A stretch of DNA of 64,000 bases from Kitasatospora sp. NBC_01266 (lineage in GTDB: Bacteria; Actinomycetota; Actinomycetes; Streptomycetales; Streptomycetaceae). The stretch spans positions 7,440,001-7,504,000 of the forward strand of contig NZ_CP108458.1 in assembly GCF_036242395.1 (NCBI RefSeq), read 5' to 3'. Made by a program: the position numbers and the translations under genes. The notes under the pieces are model-generated. The model did no database searches, was not told the DNA's origin, and was given only the letters and a program-made list of their open reading frames with translations. Positions 41,001 to 48,598 of the stretch are shown here, piece by piece (position 1 is the stretch's first letter; every line of letters starts with the position of its first letter).

Positions 41001-42170
41001 GCGCGGGCCGGGATCCACCCCGAGCGCAGCGGCTTCGGGGCCCGCAAGTGGCTCAGTGACCGGCTGCTGGGCTACAGCCTGACGGTCACCCAGTCGCTCT
41101 ACTCCACGCTCTACCTGGTGCCGTTCCTGCGGCTGCTCGGCGCGCGCACCGGCCGCTGGTCGGAGGTGGCGACGGTCAGCTTCGTCGACCCGGACCTGCT
41201 GGTGATCGGCGAGCGCAGCTTCCTCGCGGACGCCAGCGTGGTCGGGCCCGCGCTCTTCCACCGGGGCCGGATCGCGCTGGCACCCACCGAGGTCGGCGCC
41301 CGCAGCTTCGTCGGCAACGGCGCGCTGCTGCCCGCCGCCGGCCGGATGGGCGACAACAGCCTGCTCGGCGTGCACTCCGTCGCGCCCGCCAAACCGATCG
41401 GCGCCGAGACGACCTGGCTGGGCTCTCCGGCGATCTTCCTGCCGCGCCGCGAGGCGAGCCGGACCTTCCCGGCGAAGTACACCTACGACCCGACCCCCGG
41501 CCTGATCGCGGCCCGCCTGGCGATCGAGTTCCTGCGGGTCACCCTGCCCGCGACGATCGGCGCCCTCAGCGCCCTGATCACCCTGCGCCTCGCGTTGCGG
41601 CTCGCCGAGACCGAGCCGGTCCCGCTGGTCCTGCTGCTCGGCCCGGCCCTGCTGCTGGCGGGCGGCACCATCGCCACCCTGATCGTGGTGCTGCTCAAGT
41701 GGCTGGTGATCGGCCGCTACCGGCCACGGGTCGAACCGCTCTGGGGCATCTGGGTGCGGCGCACCGAGCTGATCACCGGCCTGTACGAGAACCTCGTGGT
41801 GCCCGCCCTGCTCGGCCTGCTCACCGGCACGCCGCTGGCGCCCTGGGTGCTGCGCCTGTTCGGTGCCCGGATCGGCCGCCGGACGCACCTGGCCACCACC
41901 TACCTGACCGAGTTCGACCTGGTCGAGGTGGCTGACGACGCCGCCGTGGGGGAGGCCACCTCGCTGCAGACCCACCTGTTCGAGGACCGGGTGATGAAGA
42001 TGTCCAAGGTCACCGTCGGGCGCGGCAGTTCGGTCGGACCCCGGTGCGTCGTGCTGTACGACGCCGAGGTCGGGGCCGGGACGGTGCTGGAGGCGCTGTC
42101 GCTGGTCATGAAGGGCGAACGGCTGCCCCGGCGCAGCAGGTGGCGGGGGATCCCCGCGCGCCCGTGCTGA
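38049..42170 (+). CDS. Membrane-bound Pls-type NRPS (homopoly-amino-acid synthetase family)
   Basis: A 1373-residue enzyme with an adenylation domain (about 30-545; YTSGTTGRPKG at 179-189, YRTGDLGRW, KVDRKALP), a carrier domain (about 555-630; DLGGHSM with Ser592) and a C-terminal half of about six membrane helices separating three soluble hexapeptide-like domains (near 800-900, 1050-1150 and 1270-1373). This A-T-membrane layout and size match Pls, the epsilon-poly-L-lysine synthetase, and related enzymes for other cationic homopolymers. Pls strings one amino acid into a short isopeptide chain at the membrane. The binding pocket includes FDFSVEEIW, but I cannot assign the amino acid. No polymer-degrading peptidase gene is adjacent. 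Confidence 0.87.
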   Translation: MEKTEHSAAPDCATAPPGAGGLPPVPVVRRLAQYFERTCDRVPGNVAVSCGPAELTYAELDRQANRLAWLLRRRGVGKGSRVGILLERSLDTYVALLAVLKSGAAYVPLDPSFPADRIAFIARDAGLADLVTGSALLERTRGLCCPVLELDEAAEKLSVESAERPQVEVDPASLCYVIYTSGTTGRPKGVAVSHANIVNFVRVAAPVYQVAERDRVYQGLSIAFDFSVEEIWPAWVAGATLVAGPGEERRAGQGLAEFLHEQSITVLCCVPTLLTTVEAELPALRTLLVSGEACPPDLVSRWARPGRRLLNLYGPTEATVTATWTELLPGRPVTIGVPLPGYRVHLLDERLRPVPDGQSGEICVGGPGVAIGYLNRPDLTAEKFVGNPVERDRESSPRLYRTGDLGRWTPTGEIEFLGRIDTQVKIRGYRVELAEIEEVLREDAAVENAVVLARETGEQDGIPQLVGYVTLTDRGVGGVGGVGDLRGGPDRPDDQAALRERLHAALRRRLPHYMVPAFVEVLAEFPLLAADKVDRKALPAPTSPPLGRGSRPHVAPATALERQLAELWRQTLGGGTDISVEDDLFCDLGGHSMTAARLMSRLRGLPALARLAMADLYAHPTVRGLAAFVTATDQQTDQPTDHPTEELAEAPIGAAPRPVRHSTARVAVCGAAQLAALYGWLLLVGLPALVLLYRLLLVAGVPVPGLSAGGTLGRLAHLDVDRFVPLEIGWTLANAVLLPALGGRLLLAGLRPGWYPLWGAVHLRFWLYTKVQALTPVTVLAGSPLLTPFLRLLGVRVGRGCHLAAAGGLSRFVAIGDQVSIGYGARVETHTIEGGWLRLAPVRLGDGSFLGTNSVLLPGAVVGAGASVGEQSLLVADQVVPAGEHWAGSPAARLPAAPPVLQAMAAQADDRPWPIRVLAGYAAGALLLLLLPVLVLTTAGAAVAVVAERDGFGAAVLATPLVGPVFVAVNCALVLLLKRAVLPRARAGIHPERSGFGARKWLSDRLLGYSLTVTQSLYSTLYLVPFLRLLGARTGRWSEVATVSFVDPDLLVIGERSFLADASVVGPALFHRGRIALAPTEVGARSFVGNGALLPAAGRMGDNSLLGVHSVAPAKPIGAETTWLGSPAIFLPRREASRTFPAKYTYDPTPGLIAARLAIEFLRVTLPATIGALSALITLRLALRLAETEPVPLVLLLGPALLLAGGTIATLIVVLLKWLVIGRYRPRVEPLWGIWVRRTELITGLYENLVVPALLGLLTGTPLAPWVLRLFGARIGRRTHLATTYLTEFDLVEVADDAAVGEATSLQTHLFEDRVMKMSKVTVGRGSSVGPRCVVLYDAEVGAGTVLEALSLVMKGERLPRRSRWRGIPARPC

Positions 42171-42497
42171 AGCCGACTGTGCTGAAGCCGACCGGATGAC
42201 CCGGTTACCAGGTGATCGTGTGACCAGTGCGCTGCCAGGTGAATCGTCGGCGAAGGGGTTACCCCGGATCGCCTGCCTCGTTGCTCCAGGCATGTGTTCC
42301 GACTTCCGATCGCCTGCCGCGCTGGGCGAAACGATTCTGCACGAGGCCCCGATCTTCACGCGTCTCGTCGAGCTCTGGCACCATCACGGCCGGATGGTGC
42401 CAGGGCAGCCCGATCAGGAGTGGTGCCGACTGGCCGAACCACCCCGGTTCTTCCTCGGCCGCACTGCCAGGAGCCTCCCCGGCCTCCGGGAGCACGA
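42171..42497. other. Non-coding gap after the Pls-like gene (327 bases)
   Basis: Begins with a tandem 15-base repeat (GTGCTGAAGCCGACT and GTGCTGAAGCCGACC, from about 42164) that spans the Pls stop codon. The rest is less GC-rich than the genes around it. No supported gene or hairpin; it probably holds the SsgA-like promoter. Confidence 0.55.
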
Positions 42498-42995
42498 GTG
42501 ACACCCGAGGACCCGTCAGGTGTCCCACCACAGCGCTCCGGCGCCGCGACCTGCGCCCTGCGCCTCGAGCTGCGGGCGGTGATCCTCCCCGGCCTCAGCG
42601 TCCCCGTCGCCGCCCGCCTGCGCTACGTCCGGGCGGAGCCGTACGCGGTGTACCTGGACACCCACGTCGACATGCACGCCCCCATCACCTGGGTGTTCGC
42701 CCGCGAGCTGCTGGCGACGGGGCTGCACCAGTGGGCGGGCCTGGGTGACGTGTCGGTCCACCCGGGCACGGACGGCGAGGCCGATACCGTCTACATCTGC
42801 CTCGGCTACGAGGACGAGGGAGTCGTGCTGCGAGCGCCGGCCCACGAGGTGCGGGACTTCCTGCGGCAGACCGAGTGCCTGGTCCCGCTCGGCCTGGAGG
42901 GCGAGCACCTCGACCTGGACGCGCTGGCCCGGCGGCTGCTGGGACCCTCCTCGCCGGATCCCGGCACGCCCGATCCCGGTACGCCCGGACCGTGA
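42498..42995 (+). CDS. SsgA-like sporulation and cell-division protein (SALP)
   Basis: A 165-residue protein of the SsgA family, found only in morphologically complex actinomycetes. Typical stretches are LSVPVAARLRYVRAEPYAVY, then ITWVFARELLATGLHQWAG, GDVSVHPG, and ECLVPLGLEGEHLDLDAL. SALPs help to localise division and peptidoglycan machinery during sporulation. GTG 42498 has GGGAG five bases upstream. A DPGTPDPGTPGP repeat forms the C-terminal tail. Which SALP subgroup it belongs to cannot be decided without comparison. Confidence 0.88.
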   Translation: MTPEDPSGVPPQRSGAATCALRLELRAVILPGLSVPVAARLRYVRAEPYAVYLDTHVDMHAPITWVFARELLATGLHQWAGLGDVSVHPGTDGEADTVYICLGYEDEGVVLRAPAHEVRDFLRQTECLVPLGLEGEHLDLDALARRLLGPSSPDPGTPDPGTPGP

Positions 42996-43344
42996 ACTGC
43001 GGGCGCGCCGGGTGATCGGGTCGGCCTTCGGGGCGGTGTGCCGGCACGCCGTCACGGTGGCGGACTCCTGCGACTCGGTCCGCGACTCGGTCCGCGACAG
43101 CCGGCGTCCAACGGTATGGCGAGGCCAGGCAACTGCCGAGGGCTCAAGCAGCGTCATGGATCATGGACAGCGCGCCACTCCACCCGGAGCAGGTGCGCCG
43201 TCCTGAGGTCGGGAGGAGTGCATCCCCGGCAGCCCGCCGCCGGTACGCCGGAACACTGCTCGCGACCTCCTCGGCGGCCTCACCCGGAGGCCGCCGCCCG
43301 GTTCCGTCGGGCCGGGTGTGATATCGATCGGAGACTCCTTCACC

Positions 43345-44388
43345 GTGCAGCAGCCGCAGTCGCAGTCCACCCGCACCCGTGCGGTCCTGGCCGGTATCAC
43401 CGCGCTCGCACTGTCCGCCGCCCTGGCGGCCTGTGGCAGCGGCAGCAAGCCGGCCGCCGACGCCAAAGCGGGCGGCAACGCGGCGGCGGCCGCCCCGGGC
43501 CCCCCGTCCGCAGCGGCGAGCAGCGCGCCGCCGGCGGACGGCAAGGTCGTGATGCCGACCGGTCCGGCCACCAACCTGAAGAAGGACCGTGACACCAAGG
43601 CGGGTCCGATCATGGTGACCACCCTGGCGGGCAAGAAGTCCGGTGTCACCGGCCAGGTCTGGGTCTGGCTGCCGCCGCAGTACAACGACCCGAAGTACGC
43701 CAAGTTCGGCTTCCCCGTGCTCACCCTCTACGCGGGCGGTCAGAGCAACGGCTACAACACCTGGACGGACGAGAAGCAGCTGCCGATCCAGGAGATCGAC
43801 GCCCAGCTCTCCCAGCAGCAGCAGGCGCACCCCTTCATCATGATCATGCCGGTGCAGAACCTGACGGGTGACGAGCACCGGTCCCTGGACTGCTCCGACA
43901 TCCCCGGTCAGCCCAAGATGGGCACCTGGATGTCCCAGGACATACCGGACTTCGTGCGCGCCAACTTCCGTACCCTCAAGGGCCCCGACAGCTGGGGTCT
44001 GATGGGTGCCTCCAGCGGCGCTGACTGCAGCGCCAAGCTGGCCATGCAGCACCCCGACCTCTACAAGGCCGCCGTGCCGATCGACGGCGACTTCAAGTCG
44101 GACTCCACGCTCTGGAAGGGCCACGAGGCCCAGCAGGCCGCCAACAGCCCCGACAAGCTGATCTCCACCAGCAAGGCCGACGTCAAGATGCTCGCCACCG
44201 CCGGCGGCGGCAGTTCCTACGAGGTCAACCTGGTCAAGCACTGGGTCGCCGACGCCGTCCCCCCGACCACCGTCGAGTACTACGAACAGCCCGGCGGCAA
44301 GCACCTCACCTCGGACTTCGGGAAGATGATCCCGATGGCCCTGGAGTGGCTCACCAAGAACCTCACCGGTCCGCAGAGCGACAGCTGA
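43345..44388 (+). CDS. Lipoprotein esterase (esterase D / antigen 85-like alpha/beta hydrolase)
   Basis: A protein of about 347 residues. The N-terminal segment ALSAALAACGSGSKPA contains a lipobox (LAAC), so the mature protein is anchored to the outer face of the membrane by a lipidated Cys. An Ala/Pro/Ser linker leads to an alpha/beta-hydrolase of the esterase D family, with GLMGASSGADCSAKLA holding the nucleophile Ser in GASSG and a late GGKHLTSDF with the likely catalytic His. Substrate unknown. GTG 43345 is used because GGAGA lies upstream, though 11 bases away; GTG 43318 would add nine residues. The 350 bases before it hold only short CGACTCGGTCCG repeats near 43070-43100. Confidence 0.8.
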   Translation: MQQPQSQSTRTRAVLAGITALALSAALAACGSGSKPAADAKAGGNAAAAAPGPPSAAASSAPPADGKVVMPTGPATNLKKDRDTKAGPIMVTTLAGKKSGVTGQVWVWLPPQYNDPKYAKFGFPVLTLYAGGQSNGYNTWTDEKQLPIQEIDAQLSQQQQAHPFIMIMPVQNLTGDEHRSLDCSDIPGQPKMGTWMSQDIPDFVRANFRTLKGPDSWGLMGASSGADCSAKLAMQHPDLYKAAVPIDGDFKSDSTLWKGHEAQQAANSPDKLISTSKADVKMLATAGGGSSYEVNLVKHWVADAVPPTTVEYYEQPGGKHLTSDFGKMIPMALEWLTKNLTGPQSDS

Positions 44389-44473
44389 CGACCCGTCCGA
44401 TGGCCACGAGCCCACCGGGGGCGAGTACGTCATCGTCGAGCCCGAGGAACTGGAGCGGATCTCGCCCGAGCGA
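44387..44473 (+). pseudogene. Possible fragment of a Ku DNA-repair gene
   Basis: One frame right after the lipoprotein stop reads GEYVIVEPEELERISPER at 44420-44473. This resembles the part of bacterial Ku proteins after the N-terminal strand region, where G-E-Y-V is followed by an EEL and P-E-[RK] pattern. The reading then turns unrelated. There is no start codon or further Ku sequence, so it would be a relic. The match is short and judged by eye. Confidence 0.35.
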
Positions 44474-44766
44474 GCCGAGGCCCGCCAGGGCGCCCTGACG
44501 GTGGACAACCTTCCGGGGACTCGCCGCAAACAGACAACTGTGAACTGGGCTCCTGGCGTTGGCTTTCGTCCGATGGGCTATGCTGTGCGGCCATGACGAC
44601 CGGGACGGCATTGCGCCACACACGGATTGGTGACCCGGTGCTGCGCTGAGCACCGTGCGGGCCAGTGCGGGCCCGCTGTTCGATCGAGGATCCGGCGCTG
44701 CTGCGCGGGCTCCGCCTCCGTCGTGTTGATCACAGGCTCAACACATCAACCACGACAGGAGAGTTC

Positions 44767-45516
44767 ATGCCCACCAAGCCCCTGCGGATTCCCACCGCGG
44801 ACGGCCAGGCCGACGCTTTCGCCGCCTTCCCCGACCGTGGCGCGCGGTACCCGGGGGTGCTGCTGTACACGGACGCCTTCGGTGTGCGGCCCGAGTTGGA
44901 GGAGAGGGCCCGCGAACTGGCCGAGCACGGGTACTACGTGCTCGTCCCCAACCTCTACTACCGGCACGGCCCGGCACCGCTGGTCGACCTTCCCGAGCAC
45001 ATCGGAGAAGAGATCCGGCCGGCGGTCATCGCCCGGTTGATGCCCTTGATCGAGGCGCACACCACCGAACGTGTCCTGCGCGATGCCGACGCCTACCTCA
45101 GGTTCCTCACCGCCCAGCCCGAGGTGAGCGCCGGACCGGTCGCCGTGATCGGCTACTGCATGGGCGCCGCCTTGGCGCTGCGCACCGCAGCGGCTCACCC
45201 CGACCAGGTGGCCGCCGTCGCCGGATTCCACCCCGGCCCCTTGGTCACCGGCGCGCCCGAAAGCCCGCACCGCCTCATCCCCAAGCTCACCGCCCAGGTC
45301 CACCTCGGCCTCGCCGAAGGCGACATGTCGCCCAAGGCCATCAGCGAACTCAACCAGGCCCTGGATGCCGCCGGCGTCGGCAACCCCACCGAGATCTACC
45401 CCGGTACCATCCACGGCTTCACCATGTCCGATACCGACGCCTTCAACCCGTCCGCACTGCGGCGCCACTGGGATCGCCTGCTTCCGCTCCTCGACCGCAC
45501 CCTGGCCGACAGCTGA
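44767..45516 (+). CDS. Dienelactone hydrolase family protein
   Basis: A 249-residue cytoplasmic alpha/beta-hydrolase. The nucleophile is Cys131 in GYCMGAALALRT, and Asp186 (AEGDMSP) and His216 (TIHGF) complete the triad expected in dienelactone hydrolases. The family opens lactones from aromatic catabolism, though many members act on other esters. ATG 44767 has AGGAG five bases upstream. The 378-base gap before it has no gene apart from the possible Ku relic; a TGATCACAG stretch near 44727 lies in the promoter region. No aromatic-catabolism genes are adjacent, so the substrate stays open. Confidence 0.85.
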   Translation: MPTKPLRIPTADGQADAFAAFPDRGARYPGVLLYTDAFGVRPELEERARELAEHGYYVLVPNLYYRHGPAPLVDLPEHIGEEIRPAVIARLMPLIEAHTTERVLRDADAYLRFLTAQPEVSAGPVAVIGYCMGAALALRTAAAHPDQVAAVAGFHPGPLVTGAPESPHRLIPKLTAQVHLGLAEGDMSPKAISELNQALDAAGVGNPTEIYPGTIHGFTMSDTDAFNPSALRRHWDRLLPLLDRTLADS

Positions 45517-45673
45517 GCTCGAATCCACCGGCTGACGTTTTCGAGGCCCAATCTCTCCCCGAGGGCGGTCGGCCGTTGGAGGCGCGGGCGTGAGGGCGTG
45601 CGGGGCCTGCCGCGCGCGGGTCGCGGCCTGTCCGAGGGGTCTCCGGGCGGGGGTGGTGGTGGCGGTGTCGCCA

Positions 45674-46386
45674 GTGCTTCAAGAGACCTTCGGGTTCTAT
45701 CCGTTGGCGGCGTGGTGCGCCAACACGCAGGAGTCACTGGCGATTGGACGATCACCGCTGACGACGAGGTCGCGGTCGGGAAGTTGCCCGAGCGGGCCTG
45801 GGAGGCGGCGCTGAAGCAGGACATTGATGTCCAGGACGGCTACGGCGTCGCCGAGCTGACCGGCCGGAACACCCGTACCGGCTGGCAGCAGGGGATGCGG
45901 CTGCTCGTGCGCCGGGTCAAGCCGTCCGGGCGGCAGGTGAAGAAGCTGACCGCGTTCGAGGTCCGCGCCGGATGGAAGTACTCGGTCATTGCCACGAACA
46001 TCCGGCACATGTGGGGTGTCACCGGCTCCCACCAGCCCCAGTTCCTGGACGTCCTGGCCCGTTCGCACGCCACGGTGGAGGACCGTGTGCGGACGGACAA
46101 GGCCATGGGCCTTCGGAACCTGCCCAGCAAGTCCTGGCAGGTCAACGCCGGTTGGATGCTCGCCGCGAACATCGGGCACGACATGGACTGCTGGGTCCGC
46201 CTGCTGGCCCTGGGCCGACGCCCTCGTGACCGCGTGGCGACGTCTGACCGTGCTTCCGGCCCCGACCTGACGGCCGGTCACTACCCGACGCATCCGAGAG
46301 GAGAGGACCGCAGACCCGAGCCCGTGGAACCCGGCGGACCCGCACAGGTCCATCGGTGGATTCGGACTGAACAACTACCTGCGTAA
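45674..46386 (+). pseudogene. Degenerate IS1380-family transposase
   Basis: Remains of a transposase in two frames. ETFGFYPLAAWCANTQESLA (45674-45742 region) is the catalytic-core sequence, then a break. The other frame continues with VAVGKLPERAW, SHATVEDRVRTDKAMGLRNL and PSKSWQVNAGWMLAANIGHD, the usual C-terminal IS1380 segments. The first half of the protein and the stretch between the two parts are missing, and the end runs into unrelated sequence. It cannot be active. No terminal inverted repeats were recognised. Confidence 0.8.
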
Positions 46387-46422
46387 CTACCTACGCGGGT
46401 GATATCGGGTATTTCAGGAAGT

Positions 46423-47292
46423 TTAAGAAGTTCCCGCATTTTCGGTGCAGCTTGGTGAAGCTGCTACCCAGTCGGCTGCGGAGTCGAGCCGCAGCCACTG
46501 CAACTGCTGACTTTTGGTGGGGTTTGGCAGGAAGCTCAGGCAACGGGTGGTGTAGCCGCCACCGGGGAGCTTCCACAAGTTCCCCGCGGCCAGGAAATCG
46601 CCATCGACGTTCCCGATCACCGTGCTGTTGCTGTTGAGGTTGGCATTGGGCATCCCGAGGCTCAGCGGGTGGCCATCCACACTATCACCGAGCCAGTAGT
46701 ACCAGCCCGTGTAGTTGTTGCCAAAATTACTCCCGTACCCCGGTGGGAGCGGGCCGTTGCCCACCATGATGTCACCAACGCTGGTGTGGATCACGGCCGG
46801 TGTGGCGCTAAACCCGCCATTACCGGTCAGCCTTACTGGGGTCGTGTCGCCGTTCCCGGTGAAGAGGTACATGCCGAGCGGGTAGGAGCCGGTCACGACC
46901 GGCGGTGCTGCGGACGAGGATGCCCCGGACGAGGACGGTGCTGCGGACGACGATGCTCCGGAAGAGGACGGTGCCGTGGAAGGGGACGAACCGGACGACG
47001 ATGATGCCGCGGAAGAGGGCGGTGTCGCGGACGAGGACGAACCGGACGACGATGATGCCGCGGAAGAGGACGGTGCCGCGGACGAGGACGCCCCGGACGA
47101 CGGCAGTGCCGCAGATGATGATGCCCCGGATGACGACGGTGCCGCGGACGATGATGCCCCGGACGACGACAGTGCCCCGGAGGTGATGCCGCTCGCTCCG
47201 CTGCTGGTCGGCGGCGAGTTGCCGCACGCCGCGAGGCCGACTCCGATGGCCAGTACAAGTGCCGCGTTGATGACTGCGATGCGCTTGGTCAT
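46423..47292 (-). CDS. Ser/Ala-rich lipoprotein with a C-terminal globular domain
   Basis: A 289-residue surface lipoprotein of unknown function. ALVLAIGVGLAACGN ends in a lipobox with Cys23. Residues about 30-130 are an extended spacer made of repeats such as SSSAAPSSSGA. The C-terminal 150 residues (GSYPLGMYLFTGNGDTTPVR onward) look globular, with two cysteines and many aromatic residues, and may bind something at the cell surface. ATG 47292 has AGGAGG seven bases upstream. The spacer DNA is a minisatellite, so its length may vary between strains. It lies between two dead transposons. Confidence 0.72.
   Translation of the reverse strand: MTKRIAVINAALVLAIGVGLAACGNSPPTSSGASGITSGALSSSGASSSAAPSSSGASSSAALPSSGASSSAAPSSSAASSSSGSSSSATPPSSAASSSSGSSPSTAPSSSGASSSAAPSSSGASSSAAPPVVTGSYPLGMYLFTGNGDTTPVRLTGNGGFSATPAVIHTSVGDIMVGNGPLPPGYGSNFGNNYTGWYYWLGDSVDGHPLSLGMPNANLNSNSTVIGNVDGDFLAAGNLWKLPGGGYTTRCLSFLPNPTKSQQLQWLRLDSAADWVAASPSCTENAGTS
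46905..47190. repeat. Minisatellite encoding the lipoprotein spacer
   Basis: Imperfect tandem units of about 15 bases rich in GACGA and GATGC run through this stretch, encoding repeated SSSGA/SSSAAP blocks on the minus strand. Units are mostly multiples of three, so gain or loss keeps the frame. Confidence 0.75.
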
Positions 47293-47619
47293 ACGAACGC
47301 CTCCTCGGACAGTGCGACCTGGAAGGGCAGCAGCCCACGGATGATGCGCGGTACGCCGCACCGGAAGTCATTCATGACGACTTTCCAGTACCGCCCGGCG
47401 CATCTGCGGCGATTTAGTCGGCGCCGAAATCGCAGGTCTTGTTTAGTCCGCGTGCTTCTCTTTCCTGGCGACCCGCCGCCCCGATCCCCTCAATAAGGAT
47501 CACTCAGCCATATCGGTCGGGCAACTCGGTCAGCCCGGCAGGTGCCGCCTGCGTTGTACTTGCGAGATGCATTCTCGAAGCGGCCGGACACGGTCCTAGA
47601 CAAGCCTCATTCTCCCAGG
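47293..47619. other. Non-coding upstream region of the lipoprotein (327 bases)
   Basis: Contains AT-richer patches (for example GATTTAGTCGG and TTGTTTAGTCC near 47410-47450) likely to hold the lipoprotein promoter. No gene is supported. Confidence 0.5.
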
Positions 47620-47888
47620 TCAGGAGGCATCTCGCGTTACCGGGGTACCCTGCGCGGCCCAGGGCATGCTGCGGCGCGTTCGCGGACCACTGGCCGATGC
47701 CGTATACGAGCGTGCGCCGGCGACAACCGCCGAGGCGGCACCAGCAGCACCGCCACGAACGGGTGACGCACCCCTCGACGCCGACGCGGATCCGGCAACA
47801 GCCGCAACCGCTCCACCAGCGACAATCCCGCGGTGTCCTCCAGAGCGGGCGAGTTGATCAGACAGGCGGTGGCAGACTGGCGGCACAT
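47620..47888 (-). pseudogene. Frameshifted ISAs1-family transposase remnant
   Basis: Starting at ATG 47888, one frame reads LVERLRLLPDPRRRRGVRHP followed by FVAVLLV, the N-terminal pattern of ISAs1-type transposases. The next expected piece, AVVAGARSYTA, continues in another frame before unrelated sequence. Only the N-terminal domain is present; the catalytic domain is gone. An 11-base inverted repeat lies directly upstream (47890-47945). Confidence 0.7.
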
Positions 47889-47889
47889 C

Positions 47890-47945
47890 GAAGCTCCGGT
47901 GGTGTGAGGCGACTTGGGAAGGTCACCTCGTTCAACCGGAGCTTC
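47890..47945. repeat. Perfect 11-base inverted repeat
   Basis: GAAGCTCCGGT (47890-47900) and ACCGGAGCTTC (47935-47945) are exact inverted copies, 34 bases apart. They sit directly in front of the ISAs1 remnant and may be its leader hairpin or a transposon end. Confidence 0.6.
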
Positions 47946-48001
47946 GCTGCGTGCGTGACGGCCCAGCCCGCGTTCCTTGGACCGCCGCGACCTGCGGACC
48001 C

Positions 48002-48400
48002 TCAGGCCTGGTCGTACCAGGAGAACGCCGCGATCCGCCAGCCCTCCGGGGTGCGGACGAACTGGATGGTCTTGGTCCCGCCGCCCTCGAACGGCTCGCC
48101 GTCCAGGACGCCGGCCTTCCGGTACTCGCCGAAGCGCGACGCGATGTCGCCCACGATCTCGGTTCGCTCGGAGGTCTCCCACTCCGAGAACTCGACCAAC
48201 CGGCCGTCGGCGAGCAGGCGTTCGCGCGGCTCGATGAACTCGTCCACGGCGTAGACCGTGTACTTCGGCCCGGTCAGCACGATCACGCCACCCGGAATGA
48301 CCAGCCGACGGATCCGGGCCACGTCCGCGGCCTTGCCGCCGCGGTTGTCGAAGGCTCCGAAGAACTCGGCGGTTATCGCGTCAATCTCGATCTTGGACAT
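48002..48400 (-). CDS. NTF2-like (SnoaL/DUF4440-type) protein
   Basis: A 132-residue protein with the cone-shaped NTF2-like pattern: an N-terminal helix (IDAITAEFFGAFDNRGG), a strand GVIVLTGPKYTVYAVDEFIE and a final TKTIQFVRTPEGWRIAAFSWYDQ. The WRIAAFSW ending is characteristic. Members bind or isomerise small molecules, but many have no assigned role. ATG 48400 lacks a good ribosome site, and a longer reading from 48469 is possible. It has no operon partner. Confidence 0.75.
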   Translation of the reverse strand: MSKIEIDAITAEFFGAFDNRGGKAADVARIRRLVIPGGVIVLTGPKYTVYAVDEFIEPRERLLADGRLVEFSEWETSERTEIVGDIASRFGEYRKAGVLDGEPFEGGGTKTIQFVRTPEGWRIAAFSWYDQA

Positions 48401-48598
48401 GGCGCGACAGTAACACCGTTGGGGGGCAACGGACATGGCGTCGAGGCAACTTCGACCCAGGGCACCCACGAGATCACGCGACTTTGCAACAGCCGTGGCA
48501 AAGCATCATCGTGACTGGTGCAGCAGAACTCCAGGAGTGACCCGTCGTCGCGGGTGGCCATCGCCCCCTGCATCAGGTGGTACCAGGGAGCCGATGGC

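Noticed and set aside
36357..42359. A very long open frame on the minus strand opposite the Pls-type gene
   Set aside because: Its protein is Arg/Gln/Gly/Pro-rich without domains, while the plus strand encodes a complete A-T-membrane NRPS. It is a by-product of high GC.
45598..46386. A functional 262-residue protein gene
   Set aside because: The reading frame contains only the C-terminal IS1380 transposase part, and the preceding core segment lies in another frame.
46905..47190. CRISPR-like repeat array
   Set aside because: Repeats are short, contiguous, without spacers, and lie in frame inside a lipoprotein gene.
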